A DNA stretch of 64,000 nucleotides from Paraburkholderia bryophila (GCF_013409255.1 NZ_JACCAS010000001.1:3844001-3908000), one strand, 5' to 3'; positions 51,962 through 61,886 are shown, counted from the first letter of the stretch. Translations and numbers: made by a program. Notes: generated by a model not told the origin, from the sequence alone.

Positions 51962-53719
51962 ATGCACCATGGCATCGGCTTCATTCAGGACCTGGCGGTC
52001 GTGATGGCGCTCGCCGGCGTCGTCACCGTGCTGTTCCATCGCCTGAAGCAGCCGGTGGTGCTCGGTTACATCGCGGCGGGCGTGATCATCGGACCGTACA
52101 CGCCGCCGTTCCAGCTGATTCACGACGAGCAGACCATTCAGACGCTGGGCGAACTCGGCGTGGTGTTCCTGATGTTTTCGCTCGGCCTCGAATTCAGTCT
52201 GCGCAAGCTCTTCAAGGTCGGCGCGACGGCGATCGTCGCGGCGCTGTCCGAGATCGTGCTGATGCTGTGGATCGGCTATGAGATCGGCAGCGCGTTCGGC
52301 TGGAGTTCGATGGACTCGCTGTTCCTCGGCGCGATCCTGGCGATCTCGTCGACCACCATCATCGTCAAGGCGCTTTCCGAGTTGGGGCTCAAGCGGGAGA
52401 GCTTCGCGCAACTGGTGTTCGGGATTCTGATCGTCGAGGACATTCTCGCCATCGCGATGCTCGTGCTGCTGTCCGGCATTGCGCAGACCGGACAGTTGAG
52501 CGCGGGCGTCGCGATGATCACGCTCGGCAAGCTGCTGCTGTTCATGACGGTGTCGCTGGTGGTCGGCATTCTGGTGGTGCCGCGCGCGCTGAATTACGTG
52601 GCGCGCGCCAAAAGCGACGAGATGCTGCTGGTGTCCGTGCTCGGCTTCTGCTTCGGCTTCTGTCTGCTGGTGGTCAAGCTCGATTACAGCATCGCGCTCG
52701 GCGCGTTTCTGATCGGCGCGATCATGGCGGAATCGCGTCATCTGCATCGCATCGAGCATCTGATTGCGCCGCTGCGCGACGCGTTTTCGGCGATCTTCTT
52801 CGTGACGATCGGTTTGATGCTGAACCCGGCCGTGCTGGTCGACTATGCGTGGCCGATTGCGGTGATCACGGTGGCGGTGATCGTCGGCAAGATCGTGTCG
52901 TGCGGGCTCGGGACTTTTCTGGCCGGCAAGGACGGCCGCACGGCGATGCGCGTCGGCATGACTGTCTCGCAGATCGGCGAATTCTCGTTCATCATCGCGT
53001 CGCTCGGCGTGACGCTGAAGGTGACGAGCGCGTTTCTGTATCCGATCGCGGTGGCGGTGTCGGCGTTGACCACGTTGTTCACGCCGTATCTGATCAAGGC
53101 CGCGGATCCGCTGACCCAGCGTCTCGGCCTGGCGATGCCGCGCACGCTCGCGAACGGTTTCGGCCTCTATGGACAGTGGTTGCGTAGCCTGAGCACCGGC
53201 AACGGTGAACCGACGCTGTTCAGCATGACGCGGCGGATCATTCTGCAAATCGCGGTGAATCTCGCGCTGGTCGCCGCTATTTTCCTGGCGGTGTCGTACA
53301 GCGCGCCGTACACCAGCGCGTGGCTCGCGCATTGGCTGGCTGTCGAACCGTTGCAGCGCGTGGTGCTGTGGAGCATTGCGCTGATCGTGTCGTTGCCGTT
53401 TCTGGTGGCGGTGTACCGGAAGACCAAATCGCTTGCGTTGCTGCTTGCCGAAGTCAGCGTCCAACCGGCGACGGCGGGGCGCTTCACGCGCGCGATCCGT
53501 TACGCGATTTCCGATCTGGTGCCGGTGGTGTCCATGGTCGGCGTGTTTCTGCTGCTGGCCGCGCTTTCGGGCGGGATATTGCCGCCCACGGGCTTGCTCA
53601 CCGCCGTGCTGATCTGCGCGGCGCTGCTGCTGGCGCTCGTCTGGCGCTGGTGCGTGAAGATCCACGCGGCGATGCAGATCGCGTTGCGCGAAACTTTCGA
53701 TGAACAGCCGGATCCCTGA
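51962..53719 (+). CDS. CPA2-family monovalent cation:proton antiporter
   Basis: A 585-residue Kef/YbaL-like antiporter. The exchanger domain covers about the first 390 residues: LKQPVVLGYIAAGVIIGPYTPPF, LGELGVVFLMFSLGLEFSLRKLF, AISSTTIIVKALSELG, and the ion-site region GAFLIGAIMAESRH. The C-terminal 190 residues add further membrane helices and no TrkA-N/RCK nucleotide-binding domain, unlike KefB/KefC. The frame is open to 51914, but TAAGGAT precedes ATG 51962. It diverges from the DUF2848 operon. Confidence 0.9.
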   Translation: MHHGIGFIQDLAVVMALAGVVTVLFHRLKQPVVLGYIAAGVIIGPYTPPFQLIHDEQTIQTLGELGVVFLMFSLGLEFSLRKLFKVGATAIVAALSEIVLMLWIGYEIGSAFGWSSMDSLFLGAILAISSTTIIVKALSELGLKRESFAQLVFGILIVEDILAIAMLVLLSGIAQTGQLSAGVAMITLGKLLLFMTVSLVVGILVVPRALNYVARAKSDEMLLVSVLGFCFGFCLLVVKLDYSIALGAFLIGAIMAESRHLHRIEHLIAPLRDAFSAIFFVTIGLMLNPAVLVDYAWPIAVITVAVIVGKIVSCGLGTFLAGKDGRTAMRVGMTVSQIGEFSFIIASLGVTLKVTSAFLYPIAVAVSALTTLFTPYLIKAADPLTQRLGLAMPRTLANGFGLYGQWLRSLSTGNGEPTLFSMTRRIILQIAVNLALVAAIFLAVSYSAPYTSAWLAHWLAVEPLQRVVLWSIALIVSLPFLVAVYRKTKSLALLLAEVSVQPATAGRFTRAIRYAISDLVPVVSMVGVFLLLAALSGGILPPTGLLTAVLICAALLLALVWRWCVKIHAAMQIALRETFDEQPDP

Positions 53720-53851
53720 TCAGGTCGGACGAGATTGTGTCGCCTGAATCAACAATGTGAGCAATTGTGTGCGGGTTTGCGGGGCTTGGCCCGCTAGCGG
53801 ATAATCAGGGCATATTCATTCGTTCGCGTGGAAGGCGCCTGTCTGACTGTC

Positions 53852-55453
53852 ATGAGCGAAAACAAACCTGAAAACGCCGGTCAGCCCGGCAGCCCTCCGT
53901 CGCCTTCGGCGTCGCCCGCGCCGTCTGGTGCAAGTCCTTCTGGGGCAATTGCTGGGTCTGGTGCGGGTTCTGGCGCCGCGACCGGTGCACCCTCCGGCGC
54001 ATCGTTCAAGCCCGCCGGGCCGCCGCCCGATCCGGCGGCCTCGTTGCCCCTCTCGCACGAAGATTCCATCCAGTCGCCGATCAAGGACGTGATAACGCCG
54101 TCCGCGGCGTCGGAGGCTGCGGCTGAGGAAGCCGCCGTCAGATCGTCCACCGACGATCCCGACAGCGCCTCCGCCGTGACGCCGGCCGATCCGCAAGCCG
54201 CACGGCAGCGCGATGCCGCCGAGGCGCGCAGTTCCGCTGCGGCATCGACGGCCAGGCAGGAGGCGGCGGTTCATGACAAAGCGGCGCACGACGCTCGCGC
54301 CACGCCCGCCCACGCAGCGCCCGCCGAACCGCAAGCCGCGCCGAAACACGAGACGACGCTTTCAAGCAGCGAGCCGCTTGCCGGCGAAGTGACGTCCTCA
54401 GTGGAAGTGGATAGCGCCGCCGCCATACCGGAAGCGGATAGCGCCGCCGCCATACCGGAAGCGGCCGCTGCCTCCACAGCGCGCCCGGCCGGCGCACCGC
54501 CGCCCGGTTTCGGCGCCGCGCCGGACTTTTCCGCGTCCAATCCGCCGCCGCCCAACGCGTTGCCGCCGTCGCCGCCGCGCTATCTGAAGCAGAACGATTC
54601 GGCGTGGACCGTGTTCGGCCGCATCATCGCGGCGCGCGCTCGCCAGTTGTTCGATCGCGCCGGACAACGGATCACGCAGCGCACGCTGCGCATCGGCGTG
54701 TCGGCGCGGATCTTTCACCCGGAGCCGGGTGCGAAGGGGTTGCGCGGCAAGACGCTGCAGTACCTCGAGGAATCGATCGCGCACTGGGTCATGTCGCGCG
54801 ACGTGCTGGTGTTCATGATTCCGACGGTCGGTCATCAAGGCATGCTGCATCCGAGCAATATCCGTTTGCGCGACTATGCCAAGCATCTCGACGGCCTGTT
54901 GCTGCAAGGCGGCGCGGATGTCTCGCCGCAGTCGTACGCGGAAAGCGCGAGCAGCCACGAGTGGCCGGGCGATCGCGTGCGCGACATGTACGAGCTCGAA
55001 TTGCTGCATGAATTTATCGAGTCGGGCAAGCCGGTGCTCGGTGTATGCCGCGGCTGCCAACTGATCAACGTGGCGTTCGGCGGCACGCTGTATCAGGACA
55101 TCGCCACCGACGTGCCCACCGCCGGCGCGCACGTCAACGAGAACTACGATCAGCATCGGCACGGCATTCACTTTCCGGACGGCTCGACGCTGGCCAACAT
55201 GTTCCCGGGCCGGCGCGATGCGATCGTCAACTCGATCCACCATCAGGCGGTCAAGACGCTGGGGCGCGACCTCAATATCGAAGCGGTGTCGGCGTCCGAC
55301 GGCATCATCGAAGCGGTGCGTTACCGTCGTGCGCCTTTTGTGATGGGCGTGCAGTGGCATCCGGAGTTTCATCGCGCGGGCGGTCCGGAATTGCTGGATT
55401 GCACGCCGTTGCTGGATACATTCTTGCGGGTGGCGCGCGAAACGCGCTTCTAG
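53852..55453 (+). CDS. PuuD-like gamma-glutamyl hydrolase with long disordered N-terminus
   Basis: A 533-residue protein. The C-terminal 240 residues are a class I glutamine-amidotransferase-like hydrolase of the peptidase C26/PuuD type: LLLQGGADVSPQSY, GKPVLGVCRGCQLINVAFGG with the nucleophile Cys, NSIHHQAVK, and VQWHPEFH with the catalytic His-x-Glu. PuuD-like proteins are normally about 250 residues; here about 250 extra residues of Ala/Pro/Ser/Gly/Glu low complexity precede the domain, including a perfect 27-bp tandem duplication. Starts: GTG 53828 or ATG 53852. Possible role in gamma-glutamyl-polyamine or related amide hydrolysis. Confidence 0.88.
   Translation: MSENKPENAGQPGSPPSPSASPAPSGASPSGAIAGSGAGSGAATGAPSGASFKPAGPPPDPAASLPLSHEDSIQSPIKDVITPSAASEAAAEEAAVRSSTDDPDSASAVTPADPQAARQRDAAEARSSAAASTARQEAAVHDKAAHDARATPAHAAPAEPQAAPKHETTLSSSEPLAGEVTSSVEVDSAAAIPEADSAAAIPEAAAASTARPAGAPPPGFGAAPDFSASNPPPPNALPPSPPRYLKQNDSAWTVFGRIIAARARQLFDRAGQRITQRTLRIGVSARIFHPEPGAKGLRGKTLQYLEESIAHWVMSRDVLVFMIPTVGHQGMLHPSNIRLRDYAKHLDGLLLQGGADVSPQSYAESASSHEWPGDRVRDMYELELLHEFIESGKPVLGVCRGCQLINVAFGGTLYQDIATDVPTAGAHVNENYDQHRHGIHFPDGSTLANMFPGRRDAIVNSIHHQAVKTLGRDLNIEAVSASDGIIEAVRYRRAPFVMGVQWHPEFHRAGGPELLDCTPLLDTFLRVARETRF
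54410..54463 (+). repeat. 27-bp perfect tandem duplication
   Basis: Two identical 27-bp units (54410-54436 and 54437-54463) encoding DSAAAIPEA twice, in the disordered N-terminal part of the PuuD-like protein. Confidence 0.95.
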
Positions 55454-55753
55454 TGGGCGGAGCGCCAGGTCTGCGTCTCGGCGGCGCGGCCTGGCCTTGA
55501 CGCATTTGCCGGTTTCCGCCGGATTCACCTGAATCCAACGCAGATTCGGATTCGTCCTCACATGAGGCGGATCGTCGTGTTTTCGTGGAATCCCAACGCG
55601 TTTATTTCGCGATGCCCCCGCCTCATTCGGCGGAATGGTTCGCGATCTTTTTGTCTCAATTTAAATTCTAATTTCGGGACACGTGAGTGCTTCGCTTGAC
55701 GGCTGATCCGCGCGATAATCGTCTGCTGTTTTGGATTCGCACGGAGCACCGGT
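55454..55753. other. Intergenic region upstream of the DUF2968 gene
   Basis: 300 bp without a gene. The segment 55655-55680 is AT-rich (TTTAAATTCTAATTT) and probably belongs to the promoter of the DUF2968 gene. No terminator hairpin with T run follows the PuuD-like gene. Confidence 0.4.
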
Positions 55754-56479
55754 ATGAAGTACCCCTTAACTGTATGGCGCGCCATGTTGCTCGCAACCTC
55801 GTGCGTGCTGTTGCAGCCAAGTGGTTTCGTGCTGGCGGCGCAAGACGGCGAGGCCGCACCCTTGGCCGGCACGCGGCCAGCCATGAACGCCCTGACTGCG
55901 CAGTCTGTCGGCAACGCACAGGGCATCGCGGCATCGAGCACCTTGACCACGGCGACGCCAGTCGCCGAATCGCAAGGCAACGTCGCCGAATTGATGCAAA
56001 TGATTCGCGACACAAAGTTGAACGAGCTGCGCACCACGTATAACGGCAGCTACGGCGCGAGTCTGTTTTTCTATCCGCAGGAAATGACGTACTACGTCGC
56101 GTTGTTTCAGGACAAACATTTCTGGCGCGTCATCAAGTCTGAAGACGCCGCGCGCGCGGAATTGATCTATGCGGACTTCGTCCAGCAAACGGCGCAACTC
56201 GCCGACGTCGAAATTCGTCGCACGCAGTTGCTGGCGCAGAAGGCTTATATCGAAGACATCATCGCGTTGTCTGAAGACCGCGCGAAACGTCTGCAGGCCG
56301 ATCTCGACGTAGCGCGTGCGCAGCAGGCCAAGGTCAACGACTACCAGCGGCAAACGCAGACCGAAGCGGCCGCGTTGCATTTGGAAAAGGAAAAAGCGCA
56401 GGCGCAACTGCGTCAGGTGCAGGGCGAAGTACTGCAACTGCAGCGGCAAACCGAATCGGGGCTACCGCTGCAGAAGTAA
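55754..56479 (+). CDS. DUF2968 exported coiled-coil protein
   Basis: A 241-residue secreted or periplasmic protein: signal peptide (MKYPLTVWRAMLLATSCVLL...FVLAA, cleavage before QDGE), an Ala/Thr-rich linker, then the DUF2968 core (NVAELMQMIRDTKLNELRTTYNGSYGASLFFYPQEMTYYVALFQDKHFWRVIK). The last 110 residues form a long coiled coil rich in Gln, Glu, Ala and Leu. GGAG lies before ATG 55754. Family function unknown; found in Burkholderia envelopes. It has its own terminator. Confidence 0.85.
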   Translation: MKYPLTVWRAMLLATSCVLLQPSGFVLAAQDGEAAPLAGTRPAMNALTAQSVGNAQGIAASSTLTTATPVAESQGNVAELMQMIRDTKLNELRTTYNGSYGASLFFYPQEMTYYVALFQDKHFWRVIKSEDAARAELIYADFVQQTAQLADVEIRRTQLLAQKAYIEDIIALSEDRAKRLQADLDVARAQQAKVNDYQRQTQTEAAALHLEKEKAQAQLRQVQGEVLQLQRQTESGLPLQK

Positions 56480-56497
56480 GCGTCACGCTGCAAGAAA

Positions 56498-56529
56498 AGC
56501 CCGGCCGATTTTATCGGCCGGGCTTTTTT
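56498..56529 (+). terminator. DUF2968 gene terminator
   Basis: A 12-bp perfect stem AGCCCGGCCGAT/ATCGGCCGGGCT with a TTT loop and a T run ending 56529. Confidence 0.95.
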
Positions 56530-56559
56530 ATCGCGTTGTTCTCGGCGACAGTGGTCTGC

Positions 56560-57612
56560 TTACTTCGAGAACTGATCCGGAATGTCGGTCACGCGACGCT
56601 GCGATAGATGGTTCATCCATTCGGTCTCGCTGGTTCCGGACGATTCGGTCGCGGAAGCGGAGCGGGGTGGTTGCGAAACAGCTCGAACGGGTGTTGCGGC
56701 CGACGGTTTGAGCAACGCTTGCGTCGCAATGGTCGAATCGATGGCGCCCGGTATGCGATCGTTCCGCGCCGCGGTGTAGGCGGGCTTGTAGGAAGCGGCG
56801 GCTTTTGCGTTGCTATGCCGAACCTCTTTGTGCAACTCGCCAGTCTTTTCGTGAAAATCTTCGCGCCGCCGCGAGGCCGAATAGTCGAATTCATTTGCTT
56901 CGGACTCCGCCGACTCCAGTGTCGACACGACGGTCTTTTCGGATGCGTCGCTAGACGTCAATGACTGTGCGTTGGCAGAGTCCACGCCAGTAGCGCCGCA
57001 CCACTCACTGCGGAAGCGCCGCCTGCCAACGCGTTCCTGGGACCAGGCGCGCGCTGCGAAGACGCGGCCACCGCAGGTTGTTGGGCCGACGCGAATGCAC
57101 GTGCGTCGGCGGGAAATTTCGCCGCCCGATCGAGCGGCGCATGGCCGAAAGCAGCCCCTTCCTCGCTCATACAGAAGGTGTGGACTACCGCGGCATAGAG
57201 CGCTTTGAGTTCGATTCGCAGACTGTAGCCCGGCGGCCGATACACCCAGTCGCGGCCGAAGGGTGCAGGCAAATGACGACCCAACGGGCGCATACGCGGC
57301 AGCGCCATCGAGCCTTCGATCAGGATAAAGGGAATAGCGGACATGGATATCTTCCAGCACCTCGAAAAGGAGCGACCAAATGGATGGCCCCATGAAACGG
57401 TGGGTCGGCAGGCTTCGGAAGAGGCGCGCGAGACGCCTTATGTGCGCACCTGAGTCAACCTCGGAAATCAGCAGCGTGCTGAAACCGAGCATCGGGGCGC
57501 GCAAGCGTTTTAACGTGAAGCCATCGGGATGAGGAAGATAATGCTCGGAAGCATCCAAAGTCGCGATCGGACGTTTCTGAAAATTGATATAGAAACGGCC
57601 TAGGTCCGACAA
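56560..57612 (-). pseudogene. Frame-switching atypical coding region, possibly decayed gene(s)
   Basis: One minus-strand frame is open for 350 codons from a TTG at 57612, but coding character moves between frames. From 57612 to about 57340 frame 1 looks protein-like (HYLPHPDGFTLKRLRAPMLG, GPSIWSLLFEVLEDIHV). From 57344 to 56958 a second frame does, starting MSAIPFILIEGSMALPRMRP after GGAAGATATCC. From about 56985 frame 1 resumes (SLTSSDASEKTVVSTLESAE... to TDIPDQFSK). In the middle frame 1 is Arg/Cys/Gly-rich, like an antisense shadow. The 5' part uses rarer codons (CTA, TTA, ATA, AGG) and lacks an ATG with a ribosome site. I read it as two overlapping genes or one gene with compensating frameshifts. 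No family is recognised. Confidence 0.45.
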
Positions 57613-57645
57613 GGCCGGAACGACCTGCGGACCCGCCGAAGCCGT

Positions 57646-58170
57646 CTATTTTTCCAGTCTGTAGACGTAGCGCAGCGCGGTGATATCCCTGCCGCCCATG
57701 TGATCCGGCTCCGCGCCCACGAACTGCCAGCCTTGCCGTTCGTAGAAACCGATCGCCGGCGTATTGCCTTCGAGCACATACAGATACAACTGCGCCTCGC
57801 CTTGCGCGCGGGTCCAGTCTTCGGCGGCGCGCATCAGCAGCTTGCCGACTCCGATGCCCTGATAGCCCGGCAGCGCATGCAGGTTATCGAGCAGCACGCC
57901 CCACGCCGATTCCGGCTGACGTTCCGCGCAGACAAAGCCAATCGGCTCGCCATTGAGTTCGGCGATCCGGACGATGCGGCGCTCGCCGCCCGGTGCGCTC
58001 AGACGCGCTTCCCAATACGCCGCGCGTTCGTGCGTGACTTCGCCGTCGAGGAAGACGTCGGGCAATAAACCGCGATAGGTGGCTTGCCAACTGGCGGCGT
58101 GGATCGAAGCAATCAGAGCGGCATCGGCGAGGGTCGCGGGGCGCAGCGAGAGAGTGCGGTTGGCTTGCAT
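57646..58170 (-). CDS. GNAT-family N-acetyltransferase
   Basis: A 174-residue acetyl-CoA-dependent transferase: LRPATLADAALIASIHAASWQATYRGLLPDVFL, VRIAELNGEPIGFVCAE, then the acetyl-CoA loop LPGYQGIGVGKLLMRAAEDW and the C-terminal GFYERQGWQFVG. It resembles bacterial acetyltransferases of the RimI/YhbS-like broad group; the substrate cannot be told. The ATG 58170 follows a weak site. It diverges from the citrate-type transporter gene. Confidence 0.92.
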   Translation of the reverse strand: MQANRTLSLRPATLADAALIASIHAASWQATYRGLLPDVFLDGEVTHERAAYWEARLSAPGGERRIVRIAELNGEPIGFVCAERQPESAWGVLLDNLHALPGYQGIGVGKLLMRAAEDWTRAQGEAQLYLYVLEGNTPAIGFYERQGWQFVGAEPDHMGGRDITALRYVYRLEK

Positions 58171-58500
58171 CGGGGTGGCGATCAGCGCGAAGTGGCGGGA
58201 CGCAAATTCTATCGGGACGACGGCTGTCGTCGGCGGCCGGCGGGGTCTGTAATGATTCTGTATGCATTACGCGACAACACCAACAACGGTAACATTACGT
58301 GGCAAGGGCTTGGCCTGTTTCACAACGTTTACCCTGATATCAGCAGAGTGCTTTCAGCATGAAAATTCAGCGCCCCCGGCGCGTTCCTGCTGCGTCCTGC
58401 TTCACCCTGCTGGCGGCATCTGCTTCACCGAATCCAGTGGATCGTTTCAACTGCCTGATCGCCGCCAGAACCGAGGGCGACGGGCTTTCCAGAGAATGTC
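58171..58500. other. Intergenic region between acetyltransferase and MHS transporter
   Basis: Divergent promoter region of 330 bp. Short frames here are not convincing. The + strand gene has a GAGA-type ribosome site at 58491-58496; no clear promoter boxes were chosen. Confidence 0.4.
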
Positions 58501-59802
58501 ATGTCTACAGCGACACACGCCACTTCCTCATCCCAGGAATCGAAAGTCAAGACAGTGTTCCGTGTCGTCAGCGGCAACTTTCTTGAGATGTACGACTTCA
58601 TGGTCTACGGCTATTACGCGTCGGCCATCGCCAAGACCTACTTCCCTAGCGGCAACGAATTCGCGTCGCTGATGCTGTCGCTGTCGGTGTTCGGCGCGGG
58701 CTTCCTGATGCGGCCGCTCGGTGCGATCGTGCTCGGCGCGTACATCGACCATCACGGCCGACGCAAAGGCCTGATCCTCACGCTCGGCCTGATGGCGCTC
58801 GGCACGCTCACGGTCGCGGCAATTCCAGGTTACGCGACGATCGGTGTGCTGGCCCCGGCGCTTGTGCTGCTCGGCCGCCTGTTGCAGGGCTTCTCCGCCG
58901 GTGTCGAACTGGGCGGCGTGTCCGTGTATCTGTCGGAGATCGCGACCAAGGGCAACAAGGGCTTCTACTGCGCGTGGCAGTCGGGCAGCCAGCAGGTCGC
59001 GGTGGTGTTCGCTGCGCTGATCGGCGTGGTCCTGAACAAAGTTTTGCCGGCTGACCAGATGGGCGCCTGGGGCTGGCGCGTGCCGTTCCTGATCGGCTGC
59101 CTGATCGTGCCGTTCCTGTTCCTGATCCGCCGTTCGCTGCAGGAAACCGAGGAATTCATGGCGCGCAAGCATCGTCCGAGCATGGGCGAGATCATGAAGA
59201 CCATGGTCGCCAACTGGGGCATCGTGCTCGGCGGCATGGGCATGGTGATCATGACCACCGTGTCGTTCTACATGATCACCGCTTACACGCCGACCTTCGG
59301 CAAGGTAGTGCTGAAACTGTCGTCGATCGATACGCTGGTGGTGACCGTCTGTATCGGTCTGTCGAATCTGGTCTGGCTGCCGCTCGCGGGCGCGTTGTCG
59401 GACCGGATCGGCCGCCGTCCGGTGCTGCTGGTTTTCACGATTCTCACCATCATTACCGCGTATCCGGCGTTGCAATGGCTGGTCGCCGAACCGTCGTTCG
59501 CGCGCTTGCTGGCCGTCGAGTTGTGGCTGTCGTTCCTGTACGGCAGCTATAACGGCGCGATGGTGGTGGCGCTCACTGAAGTAATGCCGGTTAAAGTGCG
59601 CACCGCCGGTTTCTCGCTGGCGTATAGCCTCGCTACGACGATTGGCGGCTTCACGCCGGCTATCTCGACGATGCTGATTCACACCACGGGCAACAAAGCG
59701 GCGCCGGGGCTGTTCCTCGGCGCGGCGGCGATCTGCGGTCTGGTCGCGACGTTGGTGCTGTATCGCACGCCGGAATCGCGCAATCAGTATCGAGCGGCCT
59801 GA
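58501..59802 (+). CDS. MFS transporter, MHS family (citrate/tricarballylate-type)
   Basis: A 433-residue proton symporter: [28 protein letters not shown] at helix 1 is the typical start of CitA/TcuC-type carriers, followed by [22 protein letters not shown] (MHS loop), [26 protein letters not shown], and the second half from [19 protein letters not shown]. The substrate is probably a tricarboxylate such as citrate. The terminator lies 30 bp after the stop and is shared with the convergent gene. Confidence 0.92.
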   Translation: MSTATHATSSSQESKVKTVFRVVSGNFLEMYDFMVYGYYASAIAKTYFPSGNEFASLMLSLSVFGAGFLMRPLGAIVLGAYIDHHGRRKGLILTLGLMALGTLTVAAIPGYATIGVLAPALVLLGRLLQGFSAGVELGGVSVYLSEIATKGNKGFYCAWQSGSQQVAVVFAALIGVVLNKVLPADQMGAWGWRVPFLIGCLIVPFLFLIRRSLQETEEFMARKHRPSMGEIMKTMVANWGIVLGGMGMVIMTTVSFYMITAYTPTFGKVVLKLSSIDTLVVTVCIGLSNLVWLPLAGALSDRIGRRPVLLVFTILTIITAYPALQWLVAEPSFARLLAVELWLSFLYGSYNGAMVVALTEVMPVKVRTAGFSLAYSLATTIGGFTPAISTMLIHTTGNKAAPGLFLGAAAICGLVATLVLYRTPESRNQYRAA

Positions 59803-59831
59803 CGACCACCCTTGTCAGTTTGTGGGACAAG

Positions 59832-59868
59832 AAAAAACCCCGCGCTCCGAAAAAGCGCGGGGTTTTTT
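59832..59868. terminator. Bidirectional terminator
   Basis: AAAAAACCCCGCGCT / AGCGCGGGGTTTTTT with a 7-nt loop, between the convergent transporter and TPR genes; T runs on both strands. Confidence 0.94.
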
Positions 59869-59922
59869 GTTTGTTGGGCGCGACGCTTGATAGCGCCGCC
59901 GCATTCAAGCGACAACCGCCGG

Positions 59923-61770
59923 CTAACCGCGGCGCAATTCATTCGCCACCGCTTCGACGACTTCCTGCCACGCACCCGGCTGCGGCTGACGCACGAGCGT
60001 CGCGCCCGGATACCAGGGGCTGCGTGCGTCGCCGGTAAACCAGCGCCAATCCGCCGCGAACGGCAGCATGACCCACAACGGTTTGCGTAGCGCGCCGGCC
60101 AGGTGAGCAATGGACGTATCGATCGACACCACCGCGTCGAGCCGTTCGATGATCGCGGCCGTATCCGCGAAATCGCCGATGCGTTTATCGAAGCGATGAA
60201 TCGACGCCGCGCGCGGATGCGTGTCGAGCGCCGCGCGTTCGTCCGCGCTCAGTTCGGGTTGCAGCACGATCCAGTCGATGCCGTCGAGCGCGAACAGCGG
60301 ATCGAGCGCGGCGAGCGGCATGGAACGGGTTTCGTTGGGCTGGATGCGCCCCGTCCACGCAATGCCGATCTTGCGTTTCGCCTGGCCGCCGAGCGAACCG
60401 CGCCATTTGCGGCCATAGGCGGCCGGCACGTCGAGGTAGGGCGTGCGCGCCGGAATGCTGTCGTAGGTCGTGCCGAGCGCGAGCGGCAAGCTGAGCAGCG
60501 GGCAGTGCAGATCGGCGGCCGGGCGCGGCGTGCCCTGGGCGATCAGCGTCACGCGCCAGGCTTGCGCTACGGGCGCCAGCAGCGGCAGCAGCGCAGGCTG
60601 CACTTCGAGCACCACGCGCGCGGCGCGTTGCGCGGCGAGCGGTACGAAGCGCGCGAACTGCAGCGTGTCGCCGAAACCTTGTTCGGCGTGAATCAGCAGC
60701 GTGCGTCGATCGATCGGTTCGCCGTGCCAGCGCGGCAGCGTCTGAATTGCCGGCTCGGCCATGGTTTGCAGCCGCCATTCGTATTCCGGCAGTCCGCGCG
60801 CGAAATCGCGCAGCGCGAGCCACGCCAACGCGCGGTTCATATGCGCGGACGCAAGGTCCGGACGCTGGCGCAACGCTTGATCGAACGCGCGTACCGCGGG
60901 CGCATGCGCGCCCAGCGCGAGGTGCGTGTTGCCGAGACTGAGCCACGCCAGCGCGAATTGCGGATCGAGACCGACCGAGCGTTCGAGATACGGCAGCGCC
61001 TGCGCGTGACGCCCCAACGCCGCCAGCGCATTGCCCATGCCGAAGATGGCCGGCGGCAGGTTCGGCTGCAAACGCAGCGCCGCTTCGAACGATTTGACCG
61101 CTTCGGCGTGGCGGCCGGTGGCGTCGAAGGTATTGGCGAGATTGAAGTGCGCGGCGACGAAGCGCGGTTCGGCGGCCAGCGCCTTCTGGAAGCAGGGAAT
61201 CGCTTCGTCCGCGCGGTCGAGCGCGTTCAGCGACATGCCCATGTTGTTCAGCGCGCCGGCGTGGCCGGGGCGCAGTTGAAGCGCCCGCGTGAACGACGCG
61301 ATCGCTTCCGTGTGCTGGCCGAGCGCGTGCCGCGCGTTGCCGAGATTGTTGTGCGACGACGCGTCGTCCGGTTGCAGACGCAACGATTTCTCGAAGGCGT
61401 CGGCGGCGTCTTCATGACGTCCCTGCGATGCGTACGCGTTGCCGAGGTTGTAGTGCGCCATCGGGAACGACGGCGCGAGCGTCAACGCGTTGCGAAACTG
61501 TTCGATGGCGTTGTCGATCTGGCCCAGCGCCTTCAGCGCGTTGCCGAGGTTCAGTTGCAGCGCGGCGTCTTCCGGGCGCAGTTTCACCGCGCGCCGCACG
61601 AGCTCGGCGGCTTCGGCGTGCTGGCCCTGCTGATGGCGCAGGACGCCCAGCAGGTGCAACGCATCGACGTGCGTGGGATTGCCCTGGAGCGTTGCGCGAT
61701 AGTCGCGTTCGGCGTCGTCGAGGCGGCCGTCACGATGCGCCGCGAAAGCGCGGTCAAATACAGGTTGCAT
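59923..61770 (-). CDS. TPR-repeat protein with GT41/heptosyltransferase-like C-terminus
   Basis: A 615-residue protein. Residues 1 to about 340 are tandem 34-residue TPR units (repeated H-x-N-L-G-N-A, E-A-x-x-x-F-x-x-A-L-x-L-x-P). The C-terminal 260 residues resemble ADP-heptose:LPS heptosyltransferase/GT-like folds, with LLIHAEQGFGDTLQFARFVPL, GIAWTGRIQPNETRSMPLAAL, VVSIDTSIAHLAGAL and WRWFTG. Such fusions are widespread in Burkholderia and may act in protein or surface glycan modification. The frame is open to 61815; I chose ATG 61770. It diverges from the arsR-type gene. Confidence 0.88.
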   Translation of the reverse strand: MQPVFDRAFAAHRDGRLDDAERDYRATLQGNPTHVDALHLLGVLRHQQGQHAEAAELVRRAVKLRPEDAALQLNLGNALKALGQIDNAIEQFRNALTLAPSFPMAHYNLGNAYASQGRHEDAADAFEKSLRLQPDDASSHNNLGNARHALGQHTEAIASFTRALQLRPGHAGALNNMGMSLNALDRADEAIPCFQKALAAEPRFVAAHFNLANTFDATGRHAEAVKSFEAALRLQPNLPPAIFGMGNALAALGRHAQALPYLERSVGLDPQFALAWLSLGNTHLALGAHAPAVRAFDQALRQRPDLASAHMNRALAWLALRDFARGLPEYEWRLQTMAEPAIQTLPRWHGEPIDRRTLLIHAEQGFGDTLQFARFVPLAAQRAARVVLEVQPALLPLLAPVAQAWRVTLIAQGTPRPAADLHCPLLSLPLALGTTYDSIPARTPYLDVPAAYGRKWRGSLGGQAKRKIGIAWTGRIQPNETRSMPLAALDPLFALDGIDWIVLQPELSADERAALDTHPRAASIHRFDKRIGDFADTAAIIERLDAVVSIDTSIAHLAGALRKPLWVMLPFAADWRWFTGDARSPWYPGATLVRQPQPGAWQEVVEAVANELRRG

Positions 61771-61837
61771 GACGGGGGATGGGATTCGGGTGAGGCAGAG
61801 GCCGCATTTTCCCACACTCGACGCACCGCGCTCCGAT

Positions 61838-61866
61838 TTGACCAGTCATGTCGACGCATATAACAT
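61838..61866 (+). promoter_or_regulatory. Promoter of the ArsR-CDF operon
   Basis: -35 TTGACC (61838-61843), exact 17-bp spacer, -10 TAACAT (61861-61866). Transcription would start near 61872-61874, inside the operator dyad. Confidence 0.75.
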
Positions 61867-61886
61867 GTGAATATCTGTTCATATGT
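61863..61886. promoter_or_regulatory. ArsR/SmtB-type operator
   Basis: ACATGTGAA (61863-61871) and TTCATATGT (61878-61886) form a 9-bp inverted repeat with one mismatch around TATCTG. The TGAA-N6-TTCA core is the usual SmtB/CzrA-type site. It covers the -10 box and start point, as needed for repression. Confidence 0.8.

Noticed and set aside
54410..54463. CRISPR or VNTR array
   Set aside because: Only two 27-bp units without spacers, in frame within a protein-coding gene.
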